The notes under the pieces: model-generated
Database searches by the model: none
What the model was told of the DNA's origin: nothing
The model's input: the letters and a program-made list of their open reading frames with translations, nothing else
Made by a program: the position numbers and the translations under genes
From: CAUZIZ01 sp965218775
GTDB lineage: Bacteria > Acidobacteriota > UBA6911 > RPQK01 > JAJDTT01
Reading direction: 5' to 3'
Length of the DNA stretch: 64,000 nucleotides
Assembly (NCBI GenBank): GCA_965218775.1
Contig: CBDCLS010000005.1
Span: forward strand, 2,170,001-2,234,000
Part shown: one piece after another, positions 26,592 through 36,383 of the stretch
Layout of the letters: each line of letters starts with the position of its first letter
Position numbering within the stretch: the first letter of the stretch is position 1

Positions 26592-29291
26592 ATGGTTAAG
26601 ACTGCATCCCATCGACAGAGGGCGCTCTTGCAGGGCGCCCTTCTCTTTTCTGTCGCGATGGTCGTTCTGAACCCGGCGGTCGCGTGGCCACAGGAATCCA
26701 CGGCGGCCACGGCGGCCGGACTGCCCCCCGCGGCGGCCAGGCAGGTCGATTTCTCGCGTGATATTGCCCCCATCTTCGAGCAGAGCTGCGTGGCCTGCCA
26801 CGGTCCGGCACAGCAGATGAACGGTCTCCGTTTAGACAGCCCGGAGCGGGCCGCGCAAGGCAGCTACTCGGGACCGGTAATCAAGCTGGGTGACAGCGCT
26901 GCAAGCAAGCTCATCCTGCTCGTCGCCGGTGTGCAGGCTCCGGGCCTCAAAGAAGGCCTCGTCATGCCGCCGATGGGCGAGCGGCTGAGCGCCGTCCAGG
27001 TCGGTTTGCTGCGGGCTTGGATCGATCAGGGTGCGCAGTGGCAGGAAGACGCAGTCATCCAGGTCGAGCAGGCCAACGTCACCGACCGTGAGCAGACACC
27101 CGAGAAGAGTGATCACTGGGCCTTCATTCCCCCGCGACGGCGCTCGCTGCCTGCGGTCCGAAACCATGACTGGGTCAGGAACCCGATCGATAGGTTTGTC
27201 CTGGCTCGTCTCGATGCTGATGGGATTGAGCCGTCCCGCGAGGCCGATCGAAACACACTGATTCGGCGAGCAAGCTTCGACCTGATTGGCCTTCCTCCAA
27301 CCCCCGAAGAAGTGGCCGAATTCCTAGGGGATGGCCGCCCGGAAGCCTACGAGGAGTTGGTCGATCGCCTGCTGGACTCGCCGCACTACGGGGAGAAGTG
27401 GGCGCGCCACTGGCTCGACCTCGCACGGTACGCCGACAGCGACGGTTATGAGACGGACCAGCTCCGACCGAACGCTTGGCGCTATCGCCATTGGGTCGTC
27501 GAGGTGCTGAACCGTGATATGCCATTCGATCAGTTCACGATCGAACAGACCGCGGGCGACCTTTTGCCGGACTCGACCATCGGGCAAAAGGTCGCGACCG
27601 GGTTTCATCGAAACTCCCTCAGCAACCGGGAGGGCGGCGCTGACCTCGAGGAGTTCCGTACCGAGCAGACCGTCGATCGTGCCGGCACCCTCGGTACGGT
27701 CTGGCTGGGCTTGACGGTCGGCTGCGCCCGTTGCCACGACCACAAGTCCGACCCGATCAGCCAGAAAGAGTTCTACCAACTCTACGCCTTCTTCGACAGT
27801 GCCGACGAACTGAACATCGATGCGCCGCTGCCGGGCGAAATGGGTCCCTACCTGAGCACGCGAGCAGAATACGAGCAGAAGAGACGGGAACTGCTTGCTC
27901 CCCTCCAGACCGGGGTCGCCGAGCTGCAGGCCGCCTGGGAAAAGAGGCTGCTTGAAACCGATGCTGACCCGGGTCAAGACCACCATTGGGACCGTGCTTG
28001 GGAGGTTCTGGGTCTCGTGTGGGGTGGCGGCCTAGGCGAAGGACAGCTCGAGGGACAGCGGATTGTTGAGCTCGACGCTTCTCAGCGAACCAAAGACCAA
28101 GCGGACCGGTTGCGCGACTATTTCATCAAACGGGGCTCCATCATCAACAAGGAGCGCTACGAGGAACTGTGTCTCAAGGAACTCAGCAAGAAACTCGACG
28201 AGCTTGCCAAGTCCTATCCGAAGCTGACGCGCGGGCCGACCCTGGTGCAGAATCTTGAAGGACGCCAATCCTACATCCACCTGCGCGGCAGCTTTCGAGA
28301 CCGGGGGGTCGATGTCGAACCCGGTACCCCGGCGGCGCTGCATCCACTGCCCGCCGATGAGAAACCGAACCGTCTCACCCTGGCCCGCTGGTTGGTCGCA
28401 GAGGACAACCCTCTGACCGCGCGCGTAACCGTGAACCGGGCTTGGCAGGAGCTGTTCGGCCGGGGCATCGTCTTCACTTCGGACGACTTCGGACGCCAAG
28501 GAGAAAGGCCCTCTCATCCGGAATTGCTCGATTGGCTGGCGACGCAGTTCGTCCGGCAGGGCTGGAGTCTCAAAAAGCTCCACAAGCTGATCGTGATGTC
28601 GGCCACCTACCGGCAGTCGTCGGACGCACGTCCGGAATTACAGACGCGCGATCCCAACAACGTCTTGCTGGCGCGGCAGTCTCGTGTGCGCCTGCCGGCC
28701 GAGGCGGTTCGAGACGCCTCACTGGCTGTCAGCGGCTTGCTCAGCACCAAAGTCGGCGGCCCGGTCGTGCGCCCTCCCCAGCCGGAAAGCGTCATCAAGG
28801 AGTCGTTCGATATCCCATGGGAGGTGAATGAAGGTCCCGATCGATATCGCCGCGGACTCTACACGTTCATTCAGCGCACCGCCCCGTTCGCCCAATCGGT
28901 GACGTTCGATATGCCGGACCCGGGACGTACGTGCAGCCGGCGGGAGCGTTCGAACACGCCGTTACAGTCGCTGACGTTGCTGAACGACCCGGTCTTCTTC
29001 GAGGCCGCTCAGGCGCTTGCGGCTCGTGTTCTGACCGAGAAGGAGGGTAGCCCGTCCGAGCGCATCGACTATGCCTACCGGCTCTGCCTCGCGCGGGGGC
29101 CTGACAGCGCCGAGCGGGATCGTCTCGCAAGCTACCTGCATCATCAGAACGAGATTCTCGAGCAGGAACCTGAAGCGCCCCTGGCGATGCTCCCGTTCGA
29201 GTTGGAGGGGATTGATCGAAAACAAGGGGCGGCATGGGTCGCGCTCAGCAGCGTGCTGCTGAATCTCGATGAATTCATCACGCGGGAGTGA
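26592..29291 (+). CDS. PSD1-type cytochrome/DUF1549/DUF1553 protein
   Basis: A 900-residue exported protein with a signal peptide (residues 10-33), a PSCyt1 domain with one haem site CVACH at 66-70, then DUF1549 (about 155-360) and DUF1553 (about 585-850). CARCHDHKSDP near residue 382 is the second CxxCH-like motif of the family. AWRYRHWVVEVLNRDMPFDQF and NRAWQELFGRGIV are family hallmarks. These proteins are thought to work with DUF1501 partners at the cell surface, possibly in polysaccharide processing, but the reaction is not established. ATG at 26592 is preferred to the TTG at 26577; neither has a strong ribosome site. It overlaps or abuts the DUF1501 gene downstream. Confidence 0.92.
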   Translation: MVKTASHRQRALLQGALLFSVAMVVLNPAVAWPQESTAATAAGLPPAAARQVDFSRDIAPIFEQSCVACHGPAQQMNGLRLDSPERAAQGSYSGPVIKLGDSAASKLILLVAGVQAPGLKEGLVMPPMGERLSAVQVGLLRAWIDQGAQWQEDAVIQVEQANVTDREQTPEKSDHWAFIPPRRRSLPAVRNHDWVRNPIDRFVLARLDADGIEPSREADRNTLIRRASFDLIGLPPTPEEVAEFLGDGRPEAYEELVDRLLDSPHYGEKWARHWLDLARYADSDGYETDQLRPNAWRYRHWVVEVLNRDMPFDQFTIEQTAGDLLPDSTIGQKVATGFHRNSLSNREGGADLEEFRTEQTVDRAGTLGTVWLGLTVGCARCHDHKSDPISQKEFYQLYAFFDSADELNIDAPLPGEMGPYLSTRAEYEQKRRELLAPLQTGVAELQAAWEKRLLETDADPGQDHHWDRAWEVLGLVWGGGLGEGQLEGQRIVELDASQRTKDQADRLRDYFIKRGSIINKERYEELCLKELSKKLDELAKSYPKLTRGPTLVQNLEGRQSYIHLRGSFRDRGVDVEPGTPAALHPLPADEKPNRLTLARWLVAEDNPLTARVTVNRAWQELFGRGIVFTSDDFGRQGERPSHPELLDWLATQFVRQGWSLKKLHKLIVMSATYRQSSDARPELQTRDPNNVLLARQSRVRLPAEAVRDASLAVSGLLSTKVGGPVVRPPQPESVIKESFDIPWEVNEGPDRYRRGLYTFIQRTAPFAQSVTFDMPDPGRTCSRRERSNTPLQSLTLLNDPVFFEAAQALAARVLTEKEGSPSERIDYAYRLCLARGPDSAERDRLASYLHHQNEILEQEPEAPLAMLPFELEGIDRKQGAAWVALSSVLLNLDEFITRE

Positions 29292-29293
29292 TC

Positions 29294-30736
29294 ATGGATT
29301 TCGAACCATTGGCAAACCTCCGATCCCGCCGGAACTTCCTCTGGGACTGCGCTTCCGGCGTCGGGATGATGGGGCTGGCTCACCTGCTGGCGCTCGAAGG
29401 TCGAGCCGCCGAATCGCGGTCGTCTCTCAACCCGATGGCGCCGCGTGACCCGCACTTTGAGCCCAGAGCCAAGAGCATCATCTATCTGTTCATGTCGGGC
29501 GCACCGAGCCAGGTGGACCTCTATGACCCGAAGCCGAAACTGAAGGAGTGGCACGGCAAGCCGGTACCTGAATCGTTGCTCAAAGACTTGACCGACACCG
29601 TCATCAAGGGCGGCATGGCCATGGGGAGTCCGCGGGAGTTCAAGCGCCATGGCCGAGTGGGCATGGATTTTTCCGATTACATACCTCACATCGCCACCTG
29701 GGCTGACGATATCTGCATGATCCGCTCGATGTACAGCGAGCACGCCAACCATCACCCAGCGCAGTTACTCATGAACTGTGGCGTCGCTCGCCACGGTCAT
29801 CCGTCTCTCGGCTCGTGGGTCACGTACGGATTGGGAAGCGAGTCGCAGAACATGCCTGGCTTTGTTGTGCTGACATCCAGCTCTGGAGCGGGCATCGAGG
29901 GTGGTGCGTCGCTGTGGTCGAACGGCTTCTTGCCGTCTACCTACCGTGGTGTGACGTTTCGCAGCCAGGGCGATCCGATCTTGCACGTTTCCAATCCCGA
30001 CGGGATCAGCAATCGTACGCAGCGGGCGCGGCTCGACACCCTCAGGGACTTGAATGAGCACCACTACCTGCAAACCGGCGACGTTGAGATCAACTCACGA
30101 ATCGCCGCCTACGAACTGGCGTTTCGTATGCAGGCGGCCACGCCGGAACTAACCGACTTCTCCAAGGAATCGAAGGACACGCTGGAGATGTACGGCACCA
30201 ACAGCGAAACGACACGGTCGTTCGGTACGAACTGCCTCCTGGCGCGCCGGATGGTCGAGCGCGGCGTGCGGGTCGTCCAGCTCTATCATTCCACCTGGGA
30301 CGATCACAGCGATCTGAACAAGAATCTGAAGAAAAACTGCGACATGACCGACCAGCCCGCGGCGGCGCTCCTCAAAGACCTCAAGCAGCGAGGCATGCTC
30401 GACGACACGCTGGTCGTCTGGGGAGGCGAGTTCGGCCGCACCCCCATGAACGAAGTTCGCCGTGGCAACACGCCCGGCAAAGAGGGCCGCGATCATCATC
30501 CCTATTGCTTCAGCTTGTGGCTGGCCGGCGGCGGCATCAAGGGGGGTCAGGTCGTTGGCAAGACGGATGAGTTCGGCTACCACATCGTGGAGGACAAGAT
30601 TCACGTCCACGACTTCCAGGCTACGCTCCTGCACTGTCTCGGACTGGACCATACGAAGCTGACCTACCGCCACCAAGGGCGCGATTTCCGGCTCACCGAC
30701 GTGGGCGGGAACGTGGTCCGGAAGCTGCTAGCCTAA
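29294..30736 (+). CDS. DUF1501 protein, first of two
   Basis: A 480-residue member of the DUF1501 (sulfatase/alkaline-phosphatase-like) family that accompanies PSD1 proteins. The N-terminus carries RSRRNFLWDCASG, a twin-arginine-like signal. Conserved blocks are LFMSGAPSQVDLYDPKP, HHPAQLLMNCG, YHSTWDDHSDLN, VVWGGEFGRTPMNE and GRDHHPYCFSLWLAGGG, with metal-type aspartate and histidine residues. ATG at 29294 follows GGGAG by five bases; an upstream GTG at 29288 overlaps the PSD1 stop. The two genes form an operon. Confidence 0.92.
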   Translation: MDFEPLANLRSRRNFLWDCASGVGMMGLAHLLALEGRAAESRSSLNPMAPRDPHFEPRAKSIIYLFMSGAPSQVDLYDPKPKLKEWHGKPVPESLLKDLTDTVIKGGMAMGSPREFKRHGRVGMDFSDYIPHIATWADDICMIRSMYSEHANHHPAQLLMNCGVARHGHPSLGSWVTYGLGSESQNMPGFVVLTSSSGAGIEGGASLWSNGFLPSTYRGVTFRSQGDPILHVSNPDGISNRTQRARLDTLRDLNEHHYLQTGDVEINSRIAAYELAFRMQAATPELTDFSKESKDTLEMYGTNSETTRSFGTNCLLARRMVERGVRVVQLYHSTWDDHSDLNKNLKKNCDMTDQPAAALLKDLKQRGMLDDTLVVWGGEFGRTPMNEVRRGNTPGKEGRDHHPYCFSLWLAGGGIKGGQVVGKTDEFGYHIVEDKIHVHDFQATLLHCLGLDHTKLTYRHQGRDFRLTDVGGNVVRKLLA

Positions 30737-30864
30737 ATGCACCGTTTCGTAGATAGGGTGACGTATCTGAGCGGGGCATCCGCCGCCATCCTGCGAGGGC
30801 GGGCACGGGGGCCCGCCCCTACCAAGCATCTCGGCAAGCCCATGCACCTCGGAAGTCAGATCGA

Positions 30865-32328
30865 ATGGACGGCCTGCGGCTCATGAACCCCGAAGCTCCC
30901 ACTCGAATCCAGACGCGCCGCCGCTTTCTCGAGGAGTACGCCGGAGGGATCGGCCTGGTTGCGCTTTGGCATCTCATGGCGGGCGAAGGGCGCTCGGCTG
31001 GTCCGCTGCCGGGCGTCAGTCCGATGGAGCCCAAGGCGCCGCACTTTGCGCCCAGCGCCAAGAACGTCATCTTCTTCTTCATGGCCGGCGCCCCAAGCCA
31101 GCTCGATCTTTTCGATCCCAAGCCCGCCATGAAAAAGTGGCACGGCCAGGGGTTGCCCGAGTCGATGCAAGACGACCTGGTCGACAACTTCAAGAAGATC
31201 GCCAAGATCTGGGCCAGCCCACGGGAGTTCAAGCCTTACGGACAATCCGGCATCGAGTTTTCCGATTTTGTACCGCACATGGGCACTTGTGCAGACGACA
31301 TCTGCATGGTGCGCTCGATGTACACGGACGTCACGAACCACCATCCGGGCCAGTTGTTGATGAACTGCGGGGTGCCGATGTTCGGACGTCCTTCGATGGG
31401 CTCGTGGGTGACCTACGGGCTGGGCAGTGACGCCGAGAATCTTCCCGGCTATGTCGTGCTGACGTCGAATTCCGGAACCGGCATCGAGGGAGGCACATCC
31501 AACTGGTCGAGCGGGTTCCTGCCGTCGACCTATCGCGGCGTCACGTTTCGGAGCACCGGTGACGCCGTCCTGCATCTTTCGAACCCAGCCGGTGTGAGCC
31601 ACCGCACCCAGCGGGCGCGCCTGGATGCCTTACGCGACCTCAACGAGAACCATCACCTCAGGACTGGGGATGTCGAAATTGCCTCCCGCATCGCTTCCTA
31701 CGAGTTGGCGTTTCGGATGCAAGCGGCTGTGCCCGAGCTGCAAGACTTCTCGAATGAACCTACCTACATTCGCGGGATGTACGGTGTGGACGACGAAAAA
31801 ACCCGTGCCTTCGGCTCCAACTGTCTGTTGGCGCGGCGTATGGTCGAGCGCGGCGTGCGGTTCGTGCAGATCTACCATTCGACTTGGGATGACCACAAAG
31901 ACCTGATCAAGAACCACACCAAGAATTGCGAGATCATCGACCGGCCCACCGCTGCGCTCTTGAAGGATTTGAAGCAGCGGGGTCTGCTCGACTCAACGCT
32001 CGTGGTCTGGTGCGCCGAGTTTGGCCGCTCGCCCATGAATGAAGTGCGACTGGCCAGCCCGGAGCCGGGTCGCGAGGGCCGCGATCACCACGCGTTGGCT
32101 TTTACAGCCTGGCTCGCCGGAGGCGGGGTCAAAGGCGGCCAGGTTGTCGGCAAGACGGACGAGATCGGCTTCGACGTCGTGGAGGACAAGACTCACGTCC
32201 ACGACCTGCAGGCCACCATTCTGCATTGCCTCGGCCTGGAGCACACCCAGCTCACGTACCGTCATCAAGGGCGGGATTTTCGACTTACCGACGTCGGCGG
32301 CCAGGTAGTCCGGAAAGTGCTCGCTTAG
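30865..32328 (+). CDS. DUF1501 protein, second of two
   Basis: A 487-residue paralogue of the preceding gene sharing most conserved blocks (FFMAGAPSQLDLFDPKP, NHHPGQLLMNCG, YHSTWDDHKDL, EFGRSPMNEV, GRDHHALAFTAWLAGGG). The twin-arginine-like signal reads QTRRRFLEEYAGG. WCAEFG replaces WGGEFG at a conserved site. The 128-bp gap before it contains a GC-rich hairpin (GGGCGGGC with its complement near 30800-30817) and no second PSD1 gene, so this is a tandem duplication of the DUF1501 half of the operon. A later ATG at 30883 is an alternative start. Confidence 0.92.
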   Translation: MDGLRLMNPEAPTRIQTRRRFLEEYAGGIGLVALWHLMAGEGRSAGPLPGVSPMEPKAPHFAPSAKNVIFFFMAGAPSQLDLFDPKPAMKKWHGQGLPESMQDDLVDNFKKIAKIWASPREFKPYGQSGIEFSDFVPHMGTCADDICMVRSMYTDVTNHHPGQLLMNCGVPMFGRPSMGSWVTYGLGSDAENLPGYVVLTSNSGTGIEGGTSNWSSGFLPSTYRGVTFRSTGDAVLHLSNPAGVSHRTQRARLDALRDLNENHHLRTGDVEIASRIASYELAFRMQAAVPELQDFSNEPTYIRGMYGVDDEKTRAFGSNCLLARRMVERGVRFVQIYHSTWDDHKDLIKNHTKNCEIIDRPTAALLKDLKQRGLLDSTLVVWCAEFGRSPMNEVRLASPEPGREGRDHHALAFTAWLAGGGVKGGQVVGKTDEIGFDVVEDKTHVHDLQATILHCLGLEHTQLTYRHQGRDFRLTDVGGQVVRKVLA

Positions 32329-32387
32329 ATTAGCAGTCCGTGGTAGAAGTGTGCTCTGGTGACGGTCACCGAAGGGAGACATTGTAC

Positions 32388-32428
32388 TTTGCAACGGGCT
32401 GCTCCAGGAAACAGCCGCCCGTTGCAAA
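32388..32428. terminator. Hairpin between convergent genes
   Basis: TTTGCAACGGGC (32388-32399) pairs with GCCCGTTGCAAA (32417-32428). Flanking A and T residues on both sides allow termination in either direction, between the DUF1501 operon and the cytochrome gene. Confidence 0.6.
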
Positions 32429-32466
32429 CGAGCCTCCGCCAACAGCAGGCAACAATACCGGAATGG

Positions 32467-33007
32467 TTAACGAATGATGGAGGGGTCGTCGTCATAGCGA
32501 TACTGCACATGGCAGCCTTCGCACGCGTAATAGATGCCTTCGCCGGAGTCGAAGATGGCGTCGGCGTCCTTGTTCTGGGCGGCCTTCAAGGCAACCGACG
32601 CGGCATCGATCAGTGCCCGGGCTCTTTCCATCCAGGCTCCCGTGTCTTTGGCGCGTCCCTCGATCATGAGCAGATTCCCTGCTTCAGTCAGCGTGAGGGC
32701 GCTTCTCTCGACGGCGGCCCACTCCTCACTCCTCATCGTTCCTCGGGTAGATCTCCTCTGTTCCTTCGTAGGAGATGATCGTCCCGACAGACTCCCATAC
32801 CGCGTCGGCGTTGGGATAGACCACATCGTGCATGAGCTGCCGCACGTCCGCGACCGGTTTGAATGGTGGCTGCGACGCGGCCTCGCTCTCGGCCATCCCG
32901 CTCTCCTGGACGATACCCTCCTCAGTCCGGGCACAGGCACCCATCAGCAGGGCCACGACGATCCCCGTGACAAGGGAGGCGGCTCTCCATACGCTTGCAT
33001 TCTGCAT
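32467..33007 (-). pseudogene. c-type cytochrome lipoprotein broken by a 7-bp duplication
   Basis: Two frames join to give about 175 residues: a lipoprotein signal with lipobox MGAC near residue 25, helices around VWESVGTIISYEGTEEIYP, then LTLTEAGNLLM, and a haem site CEGCH followed by VQYRYDDDP. The layout resembles cytochrome c prime-like four-helix proteins. The first frame stops at 32726. Just before the stop, GAGGAGT is present twice in tandem; removing one copy restores a continuous frame through DEEWAAVERSA. The gene is convergent with the DUF1501 operon. Confidence 0.8.
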
Positions 33008-33152
33008 GGAACACGCTCCTTTTCAGGGATCGGGCCTCCGGGTTGAAACTGCCTGACCCTTGCCGGATGGTCGAGCGGGTCGATCTCAGAATGAATGGTC
33101 CGGAGTACAGCCCATCGGTGGTCCACGCAGGCATCCGGTGGAGATCGTCAGG

Positions 33153-33440
33153 TCAGGGCGTCAGCGGCTCTTTCTTCTCGGCCTCTTGTTGGGCAGCCCT
33201 CTCTTCGGCGCGCGCGCCACCGAGGATGAGGCCAATCGCCGTATTGCCCTCGTGGCACGCGTACTCAAACATCTGATAATCCTGGTTCCTCTTCAGGGGC
33301 ATCCCCACTTTCCAGGGTCTCGGATACGCCTCGGGATCCTCGATCGTAACTTCGTAGCCGATCGTGTCTGCATCGACGAGCGTGAAGCGTTCGACCACAT
33401 GTAAGGCCTCGCTCTGGGGGATGCCCATGATACGCCGGGA
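33153..33440 (-). pseudogene. C-terminal fragment of an uncharacterised exported-protein family
   Basis: Residues SEALHVVERFTLVDADTIGY, EVTIEDPEAYPRPWKVGMPL and FEYACHEGNTAIGLILGGAR match the ending of a protein family frequent in Acidobacteria and marine bacteria whose function is unknown. The frame to the right (higher coordinates) stops matching at about 33440, where the winged-helix gene's sequence begins. Only about 95 of some 300 residues remain. Confidence 0.6.
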
Positions 33441-33444
33441 CGCA

Positions 33445-34149
33445 CCCCTTGATTCGACCCGGCCTTTTAAGATTCGCATTAGGAACACCTCTTTTTGTTG
33501 GCTGAATACCAGAGGACATAAAAATGTTCTGATCAATGTTCGAGCGAATCCTGTAGTACTTCCTGTAGCCGTCAGTCCTCTGATTGATGTAGCCTTTGCG
33601 CTCCAGCAGACCCAGATACTCCTTGGCCATGTTCCCCAGCCGAGCTTCCTTCACCAGCTTCGAGAAGTGGAACTCCTTAAACAGCTTATCCACGGGGTCA
33701 TACTGACCGAGTAGGAAATCGAGAATCTTTCGGTGGGGATAATGAAGCTCTTTGTCAACCCGCACTCTTTCGGAGACTGAAGCGAGAAGCCTTGCCGTGC
33801 TGTCTTCTCCGAGCAGTCTCCTCCGGTAGCTGGTCAGCCCTTCGTTGAACCCGCATTTCTCATCGCCGGTCTACTACGTCGCCGCAATCATCCGCCCTGG
33901 CTGTGTTTCGCTCGGTCGGCCTCCTCGACGTACTGTACAAGTACGACTGCGGAGGCCTCGGTCGCAAGCCTTGCCAGGACGGCCCTTGCGACGCCTCGCT
34001 ACGACAGGCGATGAGAAATGCGGGTTGAATAGCTGGAATACTGGCTGCCCAGCAGCCAATTGGTTTTCGATACGCTGCAAGCGCTCCTTGACGGATCCAT
34101 CAATTTCCTGAACCCGCTGCAGGATCACCCGTGTCAAGTCTTCTCTCAT
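33445..34149 (-). pseudogene. Winged-helix protein gene interrupted by a MITE
   Basis: The gene starts with ATG at 34149, after a GGGGGTG ribosome site. It reads MREDLTRVILQRVQEIDGSV as a coiled coil up to QLFN, where the MITE (33850-34024) enters. Beyond the element the same frame continues with EGLTSYRRRLLGED, then a winged-helix-like region KILDFLLGQYDPV, FHFSKLVKEARLGNMAKEYL and RKGYINQRTDGYRKYYRI. Removing the MITE and one TTGAA duplication restores a continuous frame across the junction. The C-terminus is cut near 33445. It lies divergent to the ArdC-like gene and was probably a DNA-binding regulator of the island. Confidence 0.7.
33850..34024. mobile_element. Palindromic 175-bp MITE, copy 2
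   Basis: Same element as 8965-9139 with one base difference. It is flanked by TTGAA at 33845-33849 and 34025-34029, a 5-bp target duplication, and its ends begin CCCGCATTTCTCATCG. It disrupts the winged-helix gene. No transposase in this window carries matching ends. Confidence 0.9.
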
Positions 34150-34279
34150 AGTGGTCACCCCCTTTTTCGACGGAGTGACAGAAATAGGAAGTAGGACTTT
34201 ATAAAGCCCACCATGCAAATCGGCTCCACTCTGACAGGTGGGCTTTAAATATTCCGGTCTGCCCTTTCTGGCCGGGTGA

Positions 34280-35169
34280 ATTCGAATCTCAGGACTTGAA
34301 AAGAAGATCAAAGCGGAGCCGGGCCTTGCCTACACGGTAATCACAGAGCGAATCATTGAAAAACTCGAACAAGGCACCGTGCCCTGGCACCAACCCTGGT
34401 CAACAGAATTGCCCAAGAACCTGACAACCGGAAACGACTACAGAGGGATCAACGTGTTTGTCCTGGAGTCGATGGGTTACACAAACCCGTACTGGCTCAC
34501 CTATAACCAGGCAAAGAAACTAGGCGGTTACATCAGGAGGGGCGAGAGATCAACCCCAGTGGTGTTTTGGAAACGCCTCGAGTCTGCGCGTGAGAATCCG
34601 AATACAGGGCAAGTAGAATCGAAACTCCTCTGCTCAGGTACTACAGAGTCTTCAATGTTCATCAGTGCGAGGGACTTGACGGAAAGATTCCGCCTCTCGC
34701 GTTTAGACAATTCCACGCGATTGAGCGGGCAGAGAAAATTGTGCAAAGCATGCCTCAGCCCTCAGCTATTGAGCATGGAGCAAGAGCCTCCTATCGCCCT
34801 TCGACCGACGTGGTCATGGTGCCACCCCCTGAAGTGTTCAACTCGGATGAGCAGTTTTACTCCACCTTGTTCCATGAACTCCTGCACAGCACACGATTAA
34901 ACAGGTTTCCCAAGAATTACGCGGCCACCCATCCTGCCTTTGCTTCTCCTGACTACAGCCGAGAGGAGCTTGTTGCTGAAATGGGGGCCGCGTTTCTCTG
35001 CGGATACTGTGCAATCCTAAACACGACGATTGACAATTCTGCTGCCTACATCTCCGCCTGGCTGAGCAAGCTCAGAAATGACAAGCGGCTGGTAGTCGTG
35101 GCTGGCGGCCGGGCTCAGAGAGCAGCCGACTTCATACGAGGTACGGGTGATGTGAATCGAGCTCGATGA
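34280..35169 (+). pseudogene. ArdC-like antirestriction protein, frameshifted
   Basis: Two frames join to give an ArdC-type protein. The N-terminal ssDNA-binding domain is seen in VITERIIEKLEQGTVPWHQP, YRGINVFVLESMGY and GGYIRRGERSTPVVFWK. The C-terminal metallopeptidase-like domain has STLFHELLHST (HExxH) and YSREELVAEMGAAFLCGY. The frame changes near 34624, where one A seems to be missing in a run of A (KTPLLRYYRVFN is expected). ArdC proteins protect incoming plasmid DNA from restriction. No standard start codon precedes VITERII, so the 5' end may also be altered. Confidence 0.8.
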
Positions 35170-35179
35170 AATAGTTGTC

Positions 35180-35794
35180 GTGTGGGAAGAGAAGAAGAAG
35201 CAGCTTGGCAACAGAATTAGGAAACTGACGGGTAGAAGCGAAATCGTAGAAGATCTTCTCCAAGAGATCTTTGTGAAGTTCTATCCCAAGGCTGAGAGAC
35301 TGGAAAGGGATTATGCCGGCCGGTATCTCATGCGATCGGCTACGAATATTGCCATAGATTACTTGAGGCGACAGCGGCAGACATGCGAGTTTTCGGAGTG
35401 GTGGGCAGAACGGCGGACACCCTATCATGTTTACGAGGAAGCAGAACGTGAGCAGTTCTATGTCTCAGAGGTTGTGCCTGCTCTGGAATCTTTGAGTCAT
35501 GAAGAGCAGGAGGCCATCGGGTTGTATATGACGGACAGGAAGCGTGCACCTGTGGCTCGTGATTTAGGAATTCCGGTGGAAACCCTGTACAGCAGGCAAA
35601 TGAAAGCGATCAAGAAGTTGAGGCGGAAGTTGGGTGTTCGCAGAGACCGCTGTTGGTGTCCTCGGTTGAAAGGCACACACTCTCATTCGGCTATGCCAGC
35701 CAATTTATCTAGAACCCATTTAGAATCAACCAGAAAGATCATTTTATGGGCCATTCTGCCTACCATATGGAGCCGGGATTCACTCCCTTGTTAG
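35180..35794 (+). CDS. ECF-type RNA polymerase sigma factor
   Basis: Up to 204 residues. Region 2 reads EDLLQEIFVKFYPKAERL and MRSATNIAIDYLRRQRQ; region 4 reads LESLSHEEQEAIGLYM, RAPVARDLGIPVETLYSRQ and KAIKKLRRKL, a helix-turn-helix. Residues after about 155 (RRDRCWCPRLK onward) do not look like the family and may be read-through past an altered end. GTG at 35180 is the first start in frame; the frame is open from 35156. It begins 10 bp after the ArdC-like gene, so both are probably co-transcribed. No anti-sigma factor is visible. Confidence 0.8.
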   Translation: MWEEKKKQLGNRIRKLTGRSEIVEDLLQEIFVKFYPKAERLERDYAGRYLMRSATNIAIDYLRRQRQTCEFSEWWAERRTPYHVYEEAEREQFYVSEVVPALESLSHEEQEAIGLYMTDRKRAPVARDLGIPVETLYSRQMKAIKKLRRKLGVRRDRCWCPRLKGTHSHSAMPANLSRTHLESTRKIILWAILPTIWSRDSLPC

Positions 35795-35930
35795 CACCAG
35801 TCGCTTGAGTTCTTCAACCCAGTTGAGGACAATTTTCCCTGTTCCGGAAGTGCTACTTCGCGTCTCCCGCAGCCCTGTCTGCCTCCACCAATTGGATCAT
35901 CAGGAAACTCTGCCCGTCCGGTGTCTCGTC
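35780..35930 (-). pseudogene. C-terminal scrap of a PD40/TolB-like propeller protein
   Basis: In two frames the minus strand reads TPDGQSFLMIQLVEADRA and then KIVLNWVEELKRLVLTRE and stop. This matches the common ending of WD40-like/PD40 propeller proteins (NWFEELKRLVP). A frame change lies near 35850. Related scraps lie at 37475-37645 and 38545-38604. It overlaps the 3' end of the sigma-factor frame on the opposite strand. Confidence 0.6.
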
Positions 35931-36145
35931 CTATCTCCGGGTCGCCATGCTGCGAACATAACTTCCGCCAATCCAGGAGTACCGGGTTGTCCGCCGTCAA
36001 GTTGCCCCTGGACGGTGATCTTGACCGCCACCACCTATACTCCTTACGCAGCAGGTAATCATCTTACTGATCCAGCCCAGGTGCTTCGATAAATGGTGCA
36101 CCCCTCACTACAACCCTTAAAAACTAAACCATCTCTTGTTCTTGC

Positions 36146-36370
36146 ATGGTTATGATTCGCACTATCCAGGTCAGAATGACAAGAGATCAGTACGAGAGAA
36201 TCAAGAACAATTCGCGGATCAAAGGCTTCAACTCCCTCTCCTCTTACATGCGTTACGTGGCTCTGGATCAGGACTTTGTCCTTCAGAGCAAGATTGCCGA
36301 AATCCACCGGCATCTGCTCAGCGATGAGCCTCGAAAGAGAAAGAAAGAGATCCGGCCGTATCCCTTGTAA
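36146..36370 (+). CDS. Ribbon-helix-helix protein
   Basis: A 74-residue protein with a beta strand IRTIQVRMTRDQYERIKNNS and helix-turn-helix segment GFNSLSSYMRYVAL, the Arc/MetJ/CopG ribbon-helix-helix fold. Such small proteins are common plasmid regulators and relaxosome accessory factors. It lies 13 bp upstream of the helical protein gene in the same direction. No clear ribosome site precedes the ATG at 36146; a second ATG at 36152 is possible. Confidence 0.65.
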   Translation: MVMIRTIQVRMTRDQYERIKNNSRIKGFNSLSSYMRYVALDQDFVLQSKIAEIHRHLLSDEPRKRKKEIRPYPL

Positions 36371-36383
36371 TCCTTCCCTTTTC

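Noticed and set aside
25961..26773. A long minus-strand frame opposite the TonB-receptor fragment and PSD1 start
   Set aside because: Composition-driven open frame in GC-rich sequence; the plus strand carries clear homologies.
34255..34290. A TTCGAATC word suggesting a tRNA T-arm
   Set aside because: No acceptor, D or anticodon stems can be built around it.
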